A DNA stretch of 64,000 nt. It comes from Defluviitaleaceae bacterium (GTDB taxonomy: Bacteria; Bacillota; Clostridia; Lachnospirales; WQUN01). Under the pieces are notes generated by a model. That model saw nothing but the letters and a program-made list of their open reading frames with translations, was not told the origin of the DNA and did not search any database. Position numbers and translations under genes: made by a program. Below are positions 26,556-35,669 of this stretch, piece by piece. Positions within the stretch are counted from its first letter, which is position 1. Every line of letters begins with the position of its first letter. Where the stretch lies: contig WRAH01000001.1 in NCBI GenBank assembly GCA_009780315.1, positions 62,001 through 126,000 on the forward strand, read 5' to 3'.

Positions 26556-27677
26556 ATGACGAAAAAGAAGATTGCAATTTTAACAGGTGGCGGTGACGCA
26601 CCAGGTTTAAATGCAGTTATTTACACCTTAGTGCGTGCATGTAAAAGTCTGATGGACTGTGAAGTTATTGGGTATAAGTTTGGGTATCGCGGACTATATA
26701 CCAATGATTTTATGCCCCTAAACAGAAGCACTACATCAGGTATTTTGCATAAAGGCGGTTCGATTTTATACAATTCAAATAAGGATAACTTATTCAATTA
26801 TACGGTAGAAGAAAATGGCGTAATGATTCAAAAAGACGTTTCTGACATTGCAATAGAAAATATGAAAAAGGCAGATGTACACGCATTAGTGGTACTTGGC
26901 GGCGACGGAACCCTAACCTCTGCCCGTGACTTTGCCCGCAAAGGCGTGAATGTTATCGGTGTACCAAAAACCATTGACAATGATTTAAGCGCGACAGAAA
27001 TCACATTTGGTTTTGACACTGCGGTGAATATCGTCACAGACAATATTGGTAAGCTTCACACCACTGCCGAAAGTCATCACCGTGTGCTTATTGTAGAAGT
27101 TATGGGGCGTTCTGCTGGCTGGATTGCCCTTCACGCAGGCATTGCAGGCAGTGCAGACGTTATTCTTATCCCCGAAATAGAATATTCATTACAAGGCATT
27201 GTAGATAAAGTCAACGAACGCAAAACCCACGGCAAGCCTTTTACAATCGTAGCTGTCACCGAAGGCGCACGGTGTAAAGAAGGCGGGGCTTCTATAGGCA
27301 GAATTGTAGAAGATAGCCCCGACGCTATCCGTTTTGGCGGGATTGCACAAAAAATTGCCCATCAACTAGAACCCCTTGTTGAAAATGAAGTGCGCCATTG
27401 TGTACTTGGGCATATTCAGCGCGGCGGTGACACATCTGCTTTTGACCGTGTACTTTCCGCAAGATACGGTGTAAAAGCGGCTGAAATGATTAGGGACGGA
27501 CACTTTGGCACAATGGTGACATTGCGTGACAATACCATGGGTTTTGTTCCACTGGAAGAAGTTGTAGGGGGCGGTGACATGGGTGAAACATCCGCTGGCG
27601 GCGCAAAAACTGTTGACCCTAACGGAGAGCTGGTGCGCGTGGCAAAGGCAATGGGCATTTCATTTGCTGATGAGTAA
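26556..27677 (+). CDS. 6-phosphofructokinase
   Basis: 373 residues. PFK-A fold: ILTGGGDAPGLNAVI, VLGGDGTLTSA, GVPKTIDNDL, VEVMGRSAGWIALHAG, and LGHIQRGG(D)TSAFDR. It phosphorylates fructose 6-phosphate in glycolysis. At the two positions that distinguish phosphoryl donors, it has Gly118 (GGDGT, equivalent to E. coli Gly104, the ATP type) and Lys138 (PKTIDND, equivalent to 124, common in PPi enzymes and in the ATP enzymes of plants and trypanosomes). I infer ATP use, with mixed properties possible. Start ATG after AAGGAACGATGTAAT. It overlaps lspA by 8 nt. Confidence 0.95.
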   Translation: MTKKKIAILTGGGDAPGLNAVIYTLVRACKSLMDCEVIGYKFGYRGLYTNDFMPLNRSTTSGILHKGGSILYNSNKDNLFNYTVEENGVMIQKDVSDIAIENMKKADVHALVVLGGDGTLTSARDFARKGVNVIGVPKTIDNDLSATEITFGFDTAVNIVTDNIGKLHTTAESHHRVLIVEVMGRSAGWIALHAGIAGSADVILIPEIEYSLQGIVDKVNERKTHGKPFTIVAVTEGARCKEGGASIGRIVEDSPDAIRFGGIAQKIAHQLEPLVENEVRHCVLGHIQRGGDTSAFDRVLSARYGVKAAEMIRDGHFGTMVTLRDNTMGFVPLEEVVGGGDMGETSAGGAKTVDPNGELVRVAKAMGISFADE

Positions 27678-28164
27678 ACGAATCAGCGCATGGATTATTT
27701 TCACAGTCAGTGTTGGCGTATTGATTGGATTGGATTTATGGCTGAAAATTTGGGCAGAAGCCAATTTACAGGGCACTCCACCTCGGGTTTTAATTGATGG
27801 ATTTTTAGGGCTTCGATATTTTGAAAATTCGGGCATGGCTTTTGGAATGCTTGGAGGGCATGATTGGTCACAATGGGTGCTTTCCATTGTAAAAATTGTG
27901 ATTATGATTGTGCTGGTAATTTATTACCACAAGATTCCTTTAGAGCGCAAATACTGGTTTACGCGTATCCCTCTTATTTTGATTTTTGCAGGGGGTGTCG
28001 GCAATTTAATTGACCGCATAACCCTTGGTGTTGTGCGAGATATGCTAGAGTTTTTGTTTGTAAATTTTGCTATTTTCAATCTGGCGGATGTTTTTGTGGT
28101 GACGGGTTGTATTTCATGGATAGTTTTTGAACTTTTTATTGTCAAGGATTTTGCGAGAAAATGA
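27670..28164 (+). CDS. lspA: Lipoprotein signal peptidase II
   Basis: 164 residues from ATG 27670, which overlaps the end of pfk by 8 nt. Four membrane helices. The catalytic aspartates lie in GNLIDRITLG and FNLADV, and the substrate-side motif FENSGMAFGML matches LspA's 'r.N.GaAFGl'. It cleaves lipidated prolipoproteins before the Cys. The substrates include at least two encoded here (1313-3295 and 37838-38527), and Lgt, which acts before it, is encoded at 57619-58560. A longer reading start in the pfk frame region has no support. Confidence 0.95.
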   Translation: MSKRISAWIIFTVSVGVLIGLDLWLKIWAEANLQGTPPRVLIDGFLGLRYFENSGMAFGMLGGHDWSQWVLSIVKIVIMIVLVIYYHKIPLERKYWFTRIPLILIFAGGVGNLIDRITLGVVRDMLEFLFVNFAIFNLADVFVVTGCISWIVFELFIVKDFARK

Positions 28165-29066
28165 GCATTGTACACATTGAAGTCACCCAAGCATTTGATG
28201 GACAGCGTGCTGATGTTTTTTTAACAGAAAATTGCGCAGAAGTTTTAACACGCAGTGCAGCACAGCGCATTTTAGGAAAAGACAAGAATCGCCGTGTAAA
28301 AGCAGGGGAAGTTTTAACATGCGAAATCCCCGCCCCTATACCTGATGAAGCTTTGCCAGAAGATATTTCCCTAGACATCCTATATGAAGATGGGGATTTG
28401 CTGGTTATCAATAAGCCCCGTGGCTTGGTGGTTCACCCCGCCGCAGGAAACTATACAGGCACATTGGTCAATGCGTTGTTGCACCACTGCGGTGGGGATT
28501 TATCAGGCATTGGCGGCGTAATGCGCCCAGGTATCGTCCACCGCTTAGATAAAGACACATCAGGACTTATGGTAGTAGCAAAGAACGATAATGCCCATCA
28601 AGCACTTGCTTCTCAATTGGAAACCCGAAGGATGGGGCGTATTTACAATGCGATTGTTTTAGGTACAGTAAAAAAAGACGCATTTAAAATCGACCTGCCC
28701 ATAGGGCGGCATCCTACCGACCGAAAAAAAATGGCAGTGCTTACACACACAGGGCATAAGACCCGCTCTGCCATGACCCACATTGATGTATTAGAACACT
28801 ACGCCACTAAACGGGGACGCTTTACTTTAATTGCCGCAAAGCTGGAAACAGGGCGCACCCATCAAATACGTGTACACATGGCGTATGTAGGACATCCTGT
28901 ACTTGGGGACTTAACCTACGGTGCAAAACGTCCAATGTTTTCACTGGACGGTCAAGTGCTTCATGCAAAAACAATTCAATTCATTCATCCAACCACAAAA
29001 CAATCCATGGAATTTACATCATCTTTGCCAGCATATTTTCAAAACGCATTAAAGTACATTCTATAA
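28161..29066 (+). CDS. RluD-family 23S rRNA pseudouridine synthase
   Basis: 301 residues. An N-terminal S4-like RNA-binding segment (RADVFLTENCAEVLTRSAAQRIL) is followed by the PsiSynth domain. This has ILYEDGDLLVINKPRGLVVHPA, the catalytic-Asp motif HRLDKDTSGLMVVAKN, and RTHQIRVHMAYVGHPVLGDLTYG. Isomerises uridine in large-subunit rRNA; the RluD or RluC site cannot be chosen from sequence alone. lspA-rluD adjacency with ATGA overlap is the common Firmicute arrangement. Confidence 0.92.
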   Translation: MSIVHIEVTQAFDGQRADVFLTENCAEVLTRSAAQRILGKDKNRRVKAGEVLTCEIPAPIPDEALPEDISLDILYEDGDLLVINKPRGLVVHPAAGNYTGTLVNALLHHCGGDLSGIGGVMRPGIVHRLDKDTSGLMVVAKNDNAHQALASQLETRRMGRIYNAIVLGTVKKDAFKIDLPIGRHPTDRKKMAVLTHTGHKTRSAMTHIDVLEHYATKRGRFTLIAAKLETGRTHQIRVHMAYVGHPVLGDLTYGAKRPMFSLDGQVLHAKTIQFIHPTTKQSMEFTSSLPAYFQNALKYIL

Positions 29067-29115
29067 AACCCCCTTGTGGACATATACATTACTAATATGT
29101 CTACAAAGGGGTTTT
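29065..29115 (+). terminator. Long hairpin/terminator at the 3' end of the rluD-like gene
   Basis: AAAACCCC(C)TTGT(G)GACATAT pairs with ATATGTC(T)ACA(A)AGGGGTTTT across a 9-nt loop, about 19 pairs with small bulges. It overlaps the stop of the upstream gene. Its 3' arm contains AAAGGGG, which is the likely ribosome binding site of the following small gene. Confidence 0.7.
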
Positions 29116-29121
29116 ACATAT

Positions 29122-29331
29122 ATGCGCGAATTTATGATTCTTATTGGTGAGCTTATCATCATTGCAGTGATTCAAACGGTGCTGGATGCAGTGTTCACCG
29201 AGCTTGAAATAGAAAAGCAAATACGCGTCGTCAATATTGCCTGTCTGATTCTCAGCTACTTCTTGCTTATCAGATTTGTAAGCAACCACTTCTTAGGGGA
29301 ACTCACTTCCATGGTGAATTTAACATTTTAA
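29122..29331 (+). CDS. Small membrane protein
   Basis: 69 residues from ATG 29122. Two hydrophobic segments: FMILIGELIIIAVIQTVLDAVF (about 4-25) and VVNIACLILSYFLLIRFVSN (about 36-55), with a charged link (ELEIEKQIR). No family recognised. The frame also opens at 29074 but that part encodes the hairpin. The candidate Shine-Dalgarno AAAGGGG lies within the preceding hairpin's 3' arm, 10 nt upstream, so translation may depend on that structure being open. Confidence 0.55.
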   Translation: MREFMILIGELIIIAVIQTVLDAVFTELEIEKQIRVVNIACLILSYFLLIRFVSNHFLGELTSMVNLTF

Positions 29332-29499
29332 TTAAAAAACGAATGGTTATAGCATTTATACTTTCAAGGGCACTTTGGAAAACAGAGTACATTAAAATAT
29401 ACTCAGCTGCCCTGTTTGCGGTACATTCAGTGGGTTTTAGAAACTAACGGAAAGAGGTTTTCACATTTCAGCAAGTGGAGTTTTGCTAAATCCCGAAGG

Positions 29500-29537
29500 G
29501 CGCACTACAGTGTCAACTTGCTGATACTGTAGTGCGC
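29500..29537. other. 12-bp perfect stem with loop complementary to nearby upstream sequence
   Basis: GCGCACTACAGT and its exact complement ACTGTAGTGCGC around a 14-nt loop. Nine loop bases (ACTTGCTGA, 29516-29524) are the exact complement of 29468-29476 (TCAGCAAGT), which would allow a pseudoknot. No T run on either strand, so not a standard terminator. It lies in a 220-bp gap before the convergent AraC gene. Confidence 0.5.
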
Positions 29538-29552
29538 TATATTGCAATTGAC

Positions 29553-30443
29553 TCACTTGTTTAACACAGGCATCCAAATATACCAAGCATAGTTTTCATC
29601 AATTTTTCCGTCTGGGTAACAGTCAAGCATTGAAATACTTTCATCACGTACATATTGACTTTGAGGAAACCATTCCGTAACTATGCGGGTAATCGCTTCG
29701 CCCACTTTAGAGCCTGTTTCGCCCTTAAAAGTGAAAACAGCCCATGTTGCTTCGGGTATGGTTTTCATGGTCATACTTTTAATATCGGGTTTTGTGCCTT
29801 TGTATTCCGCACCTATAATTGTTGGTGTTTTGCCGTCAATCGAATGAAAATCAGTTGCACCAACTTGCCAAAACGGTGCTGTGTAATAACTTGGATTGCC
29901 CTTGTTCCATAACGCTTGATTAAAAGTTCCGCTACCGTCTGCACCATCTCCGCCGTCTAAAAACTGCCCCCACAATGAATCTTTCCATTCTTCTCCAGGT
30001 GTAAAATGACCCGCAAGCCCCATGATTTGGAAGCTCCCCATTTTCTCAATCCTAAATTCCATTTCGTTCACTCCTTTTATAGTAAGCATGAAGGAAATTG
30101 GTGGATAGGTTTTAAGCGATACACTTGTTTTTCGGGCAGACAAAGGCGTTGTTCCATGAAGTGCCTTGAATGCTCGCGTAAACGTGGTAGGCGATTCATA
30201 ACAGTATTTCAAAGCAATATCAAGAATTTTACCATTGCCGTTTTGAATGTCAAAAACGGCTTGTGATAATCTTCTACAGCGTATATACTCCGAAATAGAC
30301 ATTCCTGCCATGAATGAGAATATCCGAGAAAATTCATAAACAGAACAACCGACAATCCGTGACAATGATTCGTACTTTATTGGCTGTGTCAAATTTTCTT
30401 CGATATGCTCAATGACTGCGTTCACTCCCTTTAACCAGTCCAT
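29553..30443 (-). CDS. AraC-family regulator with GyrI-like effector domain
   Basis: 296 residues. N-terminal AraC DNA-binding domain with two helix-turn-helix units, including LSRIVGCSVYEFSRIFSFMAG and ALKYCYESPTTFTRAFKALHG. C-terminal GyrI-like (AraC_E_bind) domain, about 125-295, with FRIEKMGSFQIMGLAGHF, PEATWAVFTFKGE and a final YAWYIWMPV. This is the Rob/MarA-like arrangement found in regulators sensing organic cations or drugs. Possible targets are unclear: no drug gene is next to it, although two MATE exporters are in the window. Start ATG with GGAGGGAT. Confidence 0.88.
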   Translation of the reverse strand: MDWLKGVNAVIEHIEENLTQPIKYESLSRIVGCSVYEFSRIFSFMAGMSISEYIRCRRLSQAVFDIQNGNGKILDIALKYCYESPTTFTRAFKALHGTTPLSARKTSVSLKTYPPISFMLTIKGVNEMEFRIEKMGSFQIMGLAGHFTPGEEWKDSLWGQFLDGGDGADGSGTFNQALWNKGNPSYYTAPFWQVGATDFHSIDGKTPTIIGAEYKGTKPDIKSMTMKTIPEATWAVFTFKGETGSKVGEAITRIVTEWFPQSQYVRDESISMLDCYPDGKIDENYAWYIWMPVLNK

Positions 30444-30625
30444 GCAATCCCTCCTCTCGCCTATAATTTTAAGGGAACGTAAATTATTTTTCTTTACATT
30501 TCTTGCTAATTTAGGATAGTTTCATAATCCATGAATTGCGTACATTAATATTTTCGATAAAAAATATGTTGAAATAAATTTTGAAATACCCTTTACAAAT
30601 TAAATTCTATAAACAATGCTTATTT

Positions 30626-32260
30626 TTAACCGACGAAATATTCAAGTGCTACATCAAGGGCTGTGCTTGGGTCAACGATAATATCGGGCCATAGTGTTTG
30701 TTGGTCGGCGTTGACATCAGGACGCATAAATCTACTGTATGAAACGATGACACTAAGCCCTGAATAGGATAAGGAAAATGTGAGCATATCCCCAAATGCA
30801 CTTGGATAATTGCGGCTTGGCTCGCCAATAATATGACCAAAGTTACCGTCTTGTACCCAAGCTGTCATCATCGTCCCAGAACTGTAGGTATGCATATCTG
30901 TCAGCACAGAAACAAATACATTGTGAGGATTGTCAGCCGTTGTAGTATCAGGGGCAAAACTAAAATAATCATAACCCAATGTGGAAAGGATTGCATAATG
31001 CCATCCACCACGCTGCTCTACTGCAAGGGGCGTAATACGTCTGACCCCACCAAAGCCAGGCATGGTAAGCCCCATGGCATTAAGCAATCGCTGTCCTGCA
31101 AAGGAGTTACCGCCGCCATTGCCCCGCAAATCTATTACAAAATGGCGAATACCATCATACACCGCAGTTTCAATTGATTCTGCCGCTGCGGTAATATGTT
31201 CACCATCAATAAATGTGCGAAAGTCGATGTAAAACACATCACCAATCATTTCATATTGGATGATAAAATCTGCGCTAGGAAACCTTGCAATAAACAAATC
31301 AAAAAAGGTAGTGTCAACGGGTATGGCAACTTCCTCAACTACACCATCACTGTATATGGCAACGATAACCATTTCATCGGCTGTCATTTGCGCGCCTGCA
31401 CGTTCAAGCAGTCTCCAATGAGATGCATGTATAGAATAAATAAACATCCTGTCCCATGCATTTTCATAAAAATAGTAGGTATCAATTGTCTCAATAACTT
31501 CTGATACAGGGATACCGCCAATATACTGCACTTCGCCAAGGACTTCGCCCTTTTCATCGGCTAAAAATAGTGTGCCATCCACTGTCACTATCCAATGGAC
31601 ATTAAGCATTTTATCATCAAGTATGGGTACACCATTTTCATTGACAAGGGAAAACCCTGCACCCATATGTCCATCTTGCAACAAAGCAATGTAACGCTGT
31701 GCCGCCCACACAAAGTCCTCAAGGGTTATATCCCCTAGTACATATGTTAAAAATTCATCACGGCGGACTTCATAATCATCTGGCAACATATCATCAAAAA
31801 TGAAAATAGGATGGGTTGCTTCAATGGTTCTCACCAGTTGTAAAGCATCAGCGGCAAGACCGCTTTGATGGGTTGCACCAAAACTTTCCGGCAATAATCT
31901 TGAACGGTCAATTGTGCCAACACGACTGTTACCAGGAGTAAATGCAAATTCAAAAAGTGTCAACAAGTCTTCTGTTGTGATATATGACCTATTTCCTTGT
32001 AAAAATGCACCTGATTCAAGGGGTAGGTGCATTTCAAATTCAGGAAAAGACACGTTGGCATTTTGGGTTTCAAAAACCATATGCGCCCAATCAATAAAAA
32101 CATGTATAGATTGCTCGTCTTCGTCCCAAATGACTTCACCGCCAACATCTTCAAAAAGTTGACGTATGGGAAGCGGCTCGGCTGCAAACGCTATAAGTGG
32201 AGACGCGGCAAGCACGGCAATCATCAACACAGCTATTGTTTTTTTGATAATTTTTTTCAT
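30626..32260 (-). CDS. Secreted S41-family peptidase with copper-amine-oxidase-N-like domain
   Basis: 544 residues. Signal peptide ends at LIAFAA (about 27). Residues 30-105 resemble the copper amine oxidase N-terminal domain of secreted Firmicute proteins (LPIRQLFEDVGGEVIWDEDE), here probably wall-associated. The rest is a C-terminal-processing-type peptidase: FVIDLRGNGGGNSFAGQRLL (beta strand with GNGGG) and VSVLTDMHTYSSGTMMTA with Ser at about 460 in the position of the S41 nucleophile. There is no PDZ domain. A signalling protease or wall-maintenance enzyme is plausible. Start ATG with AAGGAGAAT. Confidence 0.82.
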   Translation of the reverse strand: MKKIIKKTIAVLMIAVLAASPLIAFAAEPLPIRQLFEDVGGEVIWDEDEQSIHVFIDWAHMVFETQNANVSFPEFEMHLPLESGAFLQGNRSYITTEDLLTLFEFAFTPGNSRVGTIDRSRLLPESFGATHQSGLAADALQLVRTIEATHPIFIFDDMLPDDYEVRRDEFLTYVLGDITLEDFVWAAQRYIALLQDGHMGAGFSLVNENGVPILDDKMLNVHWIVTVDGTLFLADEKGEVLGEVQYIGGIPVSEVIETIDTYYFYENAWDRMFIYSIHASHWRLLERAGAQMTADEMVIVAIYSDGVVEEVAIPVDTTFFDLFIARFPSADFIIQYEMIGDVFYIDFRTFIDGEHITAAAESIETAVYDGIRHFVIDLRGNGGGNSFAGQRLLNAMGLTMPGFGGVRRITPLAVEQRGGWHYAILSTLGYDYFSFAPDTTTADNPHNVFVSVLTDMHTYSSGTMMTAWVQDGNFGHIIGEPSRNYPSAFGDMLTFSLSYSGLSVIVSYSRFMRPDVNADQQTLWPDIIVDPSTALDVALEYFVG

Positions 32261-32390
32261 CAGTTATTCTCCTTATGATTAGTATTTGCTCAAGTCTAAC
32301 ACGAAATCTAAGGAAAAATCAATTTTTATCTAGCGAATAGGGCAAAATATTGGTACACTAATGAGAAGGATTAAAGGAGGCAACAAAAGT

Positions 32391-34136
32391 ATGAATTATG
32401 GACAAGCCTTGGCTGATATTTTAGCCGCACAAACCAATTTACCCATTGAGGAGATAATTCCAGCCATTGAAACGCCGCCAGACCCAAAGATGGGACACTT
32501 GGCGTTTCCATGTTTTCGCTTGGCAAAGGCACTAAAAAAAGCCCCGCCTGTGATTGCAAGTGAACTGGCTGAAAAAATAGAAGCATCCCGCCCTACATGG
32601 CTTGGGCAAGCGGTTGCAACAGGCCCTTATGTCAATATTTTCTTTGACCGCGGAGTTTTTGCGGCAGATGTACTGGTGGAGGTTTTAGACGCTGGGCAAG
32701 AATACGGTTCTTTACATCAAGGCAATGACCAAAAAGTCTTGGTGGAATATTCTTCGCCAAATATTGCAAAGCATTTTCATGTGGGACACCTTGGCTCTAC
32801 TATTATTGGCAAAGCCCTAGACAATGTTTACCGCTTCCTTGGATATGATGTAACCAGTATCAATCACTTGGGTGATTGGGGAACACAGTTTGGCAAGCTG
32901 GTGACTGCATACTTAAAATGGGGCAGCCATGAAGAAATTGAAAAAACTGAAATTGACGGGCTGGTCAAACTGTATGTCAAATTTCATGAAGAAGCTGAAA
33001 AAGACCCTAGCCTAGATGATGATGCACGGGCTTGGGTTGTAAAAATGCAAAATGGCAACGAAGAAGGCCTGATACTTTGGCGGTGGTTTATCGAACTAAG
33101 CATGTCGGAATACAATCGTCTATACAAACGCATGGGTGTATGTTTTGACCTTATACGGGGTGAATCATACTATTCTGATAAAATGGATGCAGTGGCGCAG
33201 GAATTGTCTGCCAAAGGTCTTCTTATAGAAAGCGAAGGGGCGAAAATTGTAGACCTTGAAGACCACGGAATGCCTCCTTGTTTAATTTTGCGCTCGGACG
33301 GCGGCACACTATACCCTACACGGGATATTGCCGCTGCAATTGACCGTTATAATACCTTCAAATTTGATAAGTGCCTATATGTGACCGGCAACGAGCAAAG
33401 TCTTCATTTTGCCCAATGGATGAAAGTTGTAGAACTAATGGGGCATGAATGGGCGAAAGGACTTGTGCATATTCCTTATGGCATGTTCTTGTTTGAAGGC
33501 GGCAAACTGTCTACACGCAAAGGCGATGTCATTAAAATGGAAGACCTATTTAACATGGCAGAGGAAAAAACATTGGCAATCATTGAAGAAAAAAACCCTG
33601 AACTTGCAAATAAAAAACTTGTCGCACAACAAGTAGGCATTGGTGCGATTGTATTTAATAAACTTTACACCAGCCGTATGAAAGATACGATGTTTAGTTG
33701 GGAACGCGCCCTAAGTTTTGAAGGGGAAAGCGGCCCATATGTACAATACACTCATGCCCGCACATGCAGTGTATTGCGCAAAGCATTGAGCGGTGGAAGC
33801 ACATTGGACTTTAGCGAAATGGCATTGGCAATGGTTTCTAAGCCATCATTTAATGGAAACCTTTTAACAGAAGATGAAACCTTTGACGTTTTACGCTTGC
33901 TCAAAGACTTTCCTCGTAAAGTTGAAGAATGCGCAGAGAAATACGAGCCATATATCATCGCAAGGCATTTAATGGATTTGTCTCAAGGGTTTAATGCATT
34001 CTATCATAAGCATACTATACTGGTAGACGATAATGAGCCATTGCGTTTGGCACGGTTAGTATTAACCGCCGCTGTGCGTCAGGTGCTTAAAACAGGGCTG
34101 GGGCTTTTAGGCATTGCTTCACCTGCTGTCATGTAA
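32391..34136 (+). CDS. argS: Arginyl-tRNA synthetase
   Basis: 581 residues from ATG 32391, with AAAGGAGG 9 nt upstream. An earlier ATG at 32361 would translate the ribosome binding site. Class I features: HIGH-type box AKHFHVGHLGSTIIG, GDWGTQFGKL, KMSK-type region LSTRKGDVIKMEDL, and the C-terminal anticodon domain with FNAFYHKHTILVD. It charges tRNA-Arg. No T-box leader was seen upstream. Confidence 0.97.
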   Translation: MNYGQALADILAAQTNLPIEEIIPAIETPPDPKMGHLAFPCFRLAKALKKAPPVIASELAEKIEASRPTWLGQAVATGPYVNIFFDRGVFAADVLVEVLDAGQEYGSLHQGNDQKVLVEYSSPNIAKHFHVGHLGSTIIGKALDNVYRFLGYDVTSINHLGDWGTQFGKLVTAYLKWGSHEEIEKTEIDGLVKLYVKFHEEAEKDPSLDDDARAWVVKMQNGNEEGLILWRWFIELSMSEYNRLYKRMGVCFDLIRGESYYSDKMDAVAQELSAKGLLIESEGAKIVDLEDHGMPPCLILRSDGGTLYPTRDIAAAIDRYNTFKFDKCLYVTGNEQSLHFAQWMKVVELMGHEWAKGLVHIPYGMFLFEGGKLSTRKGDVIKMEDLFNMAEEKTLAIIEEKNPELANKKLVAQQVGIGAIVFNKLYTSRMKDTMFSWERALSFEGESGPYVQYTHARTCSVLRKALSGGSTLDFSEMALAMVSKPSFNGNLLTEDETFDVLRLLKDFPRKVEECAEKYEPYIIARHLMDLSQGFNAFYHKHTILVDDNEPLRLARLVLTAAVRQVLKTGLGLLGIASPAVM

Positions 34137-34151
34137 AGGATTTGATTTTAC

Positions 34152-35663
34152 TTGAGTTTCAAAGAGATACTGCAAACATTTAAAGCGACCTTTATTACGT
34201 CATTGCCTTTAGCGGCTGTCATTATCATTGTGACGGTATTTATCGCGCCTATGCATGACCCTTTTGATTACGTGCGCTTGACAGTGGGGTATGTGGGGGT
34301 TGTTATTGGGCAATCACTGTTTCTTGTAGGGCTTGAAGCCAGCGTTTTACCTATTGGCAAGGAGATTGGAAAATCCCTTGAAAAGATTAAAAAAGTCTCT
34401 ATTATCATCCTTTTTGGCGTAATGTTCGGCTTCTTTGCCACTATTGCAGAGCCTGCAATGTGGGTGCTGGCACGGCAAACAAACATGATTGTCCATGCTG
34501 TTTATGTTCCTATTTTTGTGCTGATTATGAGTACAGGTGTAGGTATTGCCGTGGGTTTTGCCCTGTACAGAATCATGAAGGACACAGATATACGCAAAGT
34601 TTTTTTCGTGCTATATATTGTTACATTTTTAGCCATTGCTTTAGTACCAGAGCAGTTTGTGGCTTTGGCATTTGACGGAAGCGGCGCAACGACTGGTGAT
34701 ATTTCTGTTCCTTTTGTGCTTGCACTGGGCATGGGCGCATGTACTGCCCTATCTAAAAAGGGCGGTCATGATGACAGTCAGGAAGATAACTTCGGAATTA
34801 TTGGTATTGCTTCCGTTGGACCAATTTTGGCTATTTTCCTATATGGCATTGTTTTGCGCTTTACCCATGGTGGAATGCCCCCTGAAAGCGTGTATAATCC
34901 TGCCGCGCTACCTACAGATGTTGGCGTAGTGTTGCGTGCAAGTTTTATGGATACTTTAATCGCCCTTCTTCCGCTTATTGTGGCATTTATTCCATTCCAA
35001 TTTTTGCTTATTAAAATGCAGAAAAAACCCTTCATTCGTATTATGTTGGGGATGATTCCTGTATTTGCAGGGTTGCTCATTTTCCTTTTTAGCATAGACT
35101 TTGGTTTTGCTTTTGCAGGGCAATATATCGGTGAGACTTTTATGCACCCCACACGCCCATTATGGTTTAGGTTGTTGTTGTTATTGGTTGGCTTTGTTTT
35201 AGGCATGGCAATTACACTGACAGAACCTGCCGTCACCATCCTTGGCGAACAATTGGAAGAAATGATTAGTATAAAAAGTATCACCACACGGTTGACACTG
35301 GCAATAGGTATTGGATTTTCTGCAATACTTGCCATTGTAAAAATTATGTATGAGATAAATATTTTATGGTTTATCGTGCCATTGTATATTGGGGCAATCG
35401 TTATGATGAAATTTACACCAAAGTTGTTTGTTGGGCTTGCGTTTGACTCTGGCGGAGTTTCTGGCGGGGCATTGTCCTCGGCAGTGCTTACGCCCCTTAC
35501 GTTAGGCATTGCCCAAGCAGTTGCCACCGCCGCGATAGCGTCTGGACAAGAGGCGCAGTCTATTCTCACCAATGGTTTTGGTATACTTGCATTTATTTCG
35601 GTTACGCCACTGATTGCAATTCAAGTGCTGGGTATCATTTACGCTAAAAAAAGATTAGGTTGA
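34152..35663 (+). CDS. DUF1538 family integral membrane protein
   Basis: 503 residues, about 12-14 membrane helices. It is internally duplicated: FATIAEPAMWVLARQ (about 97-111) and AITLTEPAVTILGEQ (about 354-368) match each other, as do VALAFDGSGATTGDISVPF and VGLAFDSGGVSGGALSSAV. The inverted or tandem two-lobe design resembles a transporter. Family function is unknown to me. Start is TTG; the AAAGGA ribosome binding site overlaps the argS stop, so the gene is probably co-transcribed with argS. Confidence 0.8.
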   Translation: MSFKEILQTFKATFITSLPLAAVIIIVTVFIAPMHDPFDYVRLTVGYVGVVIGQSLFLVGLEASVLPIGKEIGKSLEKIKKVSIIILFGVMFGFFATIAEPAMWVLARQTNMIVHAVYVPIFVLIMSTGVGIAVGFALYRIMKDTDIRKVFFVLYIVTFLAIALVPEQFVALAFDGSGATTGDISVPFVLALGMGACTALSKKGGHDDSQEDNFGIIGIASVGPILAIFLYGIVLRFTHGGMPPESVYNPAALPTDVGVVLRASFMDTLIALLPLIVAFIPFQFLLIKMQKKPFIRIMLGMIPVFAGLLIFLFSIDFGFAFAGQYIGETFMHPTRPLWFRLLLLLVGFVLGMAITLTEPAVTILGEQLEEMISIKSITTRLTLAIGIGFSAILAIVKIMYEINILWFIVPLYIGAIVMMKFTPKLFVGLAFDSGGVSGGALSSAVLTPLTLGIAQAVATAAIASGQEAQSILTNGFGILAFISVTPLIAIQVLGIIYAKKRLG

Positions 35664-35669
35664 TATGTT

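Noticed and set aside
34778..35572. 264-residue open frame on the minus strand
   Set aside because: It lies entirely opposite the DUF1538 gene and encodes Ile/Asn-rich sequence with no pattern; it is an antisense shadow.
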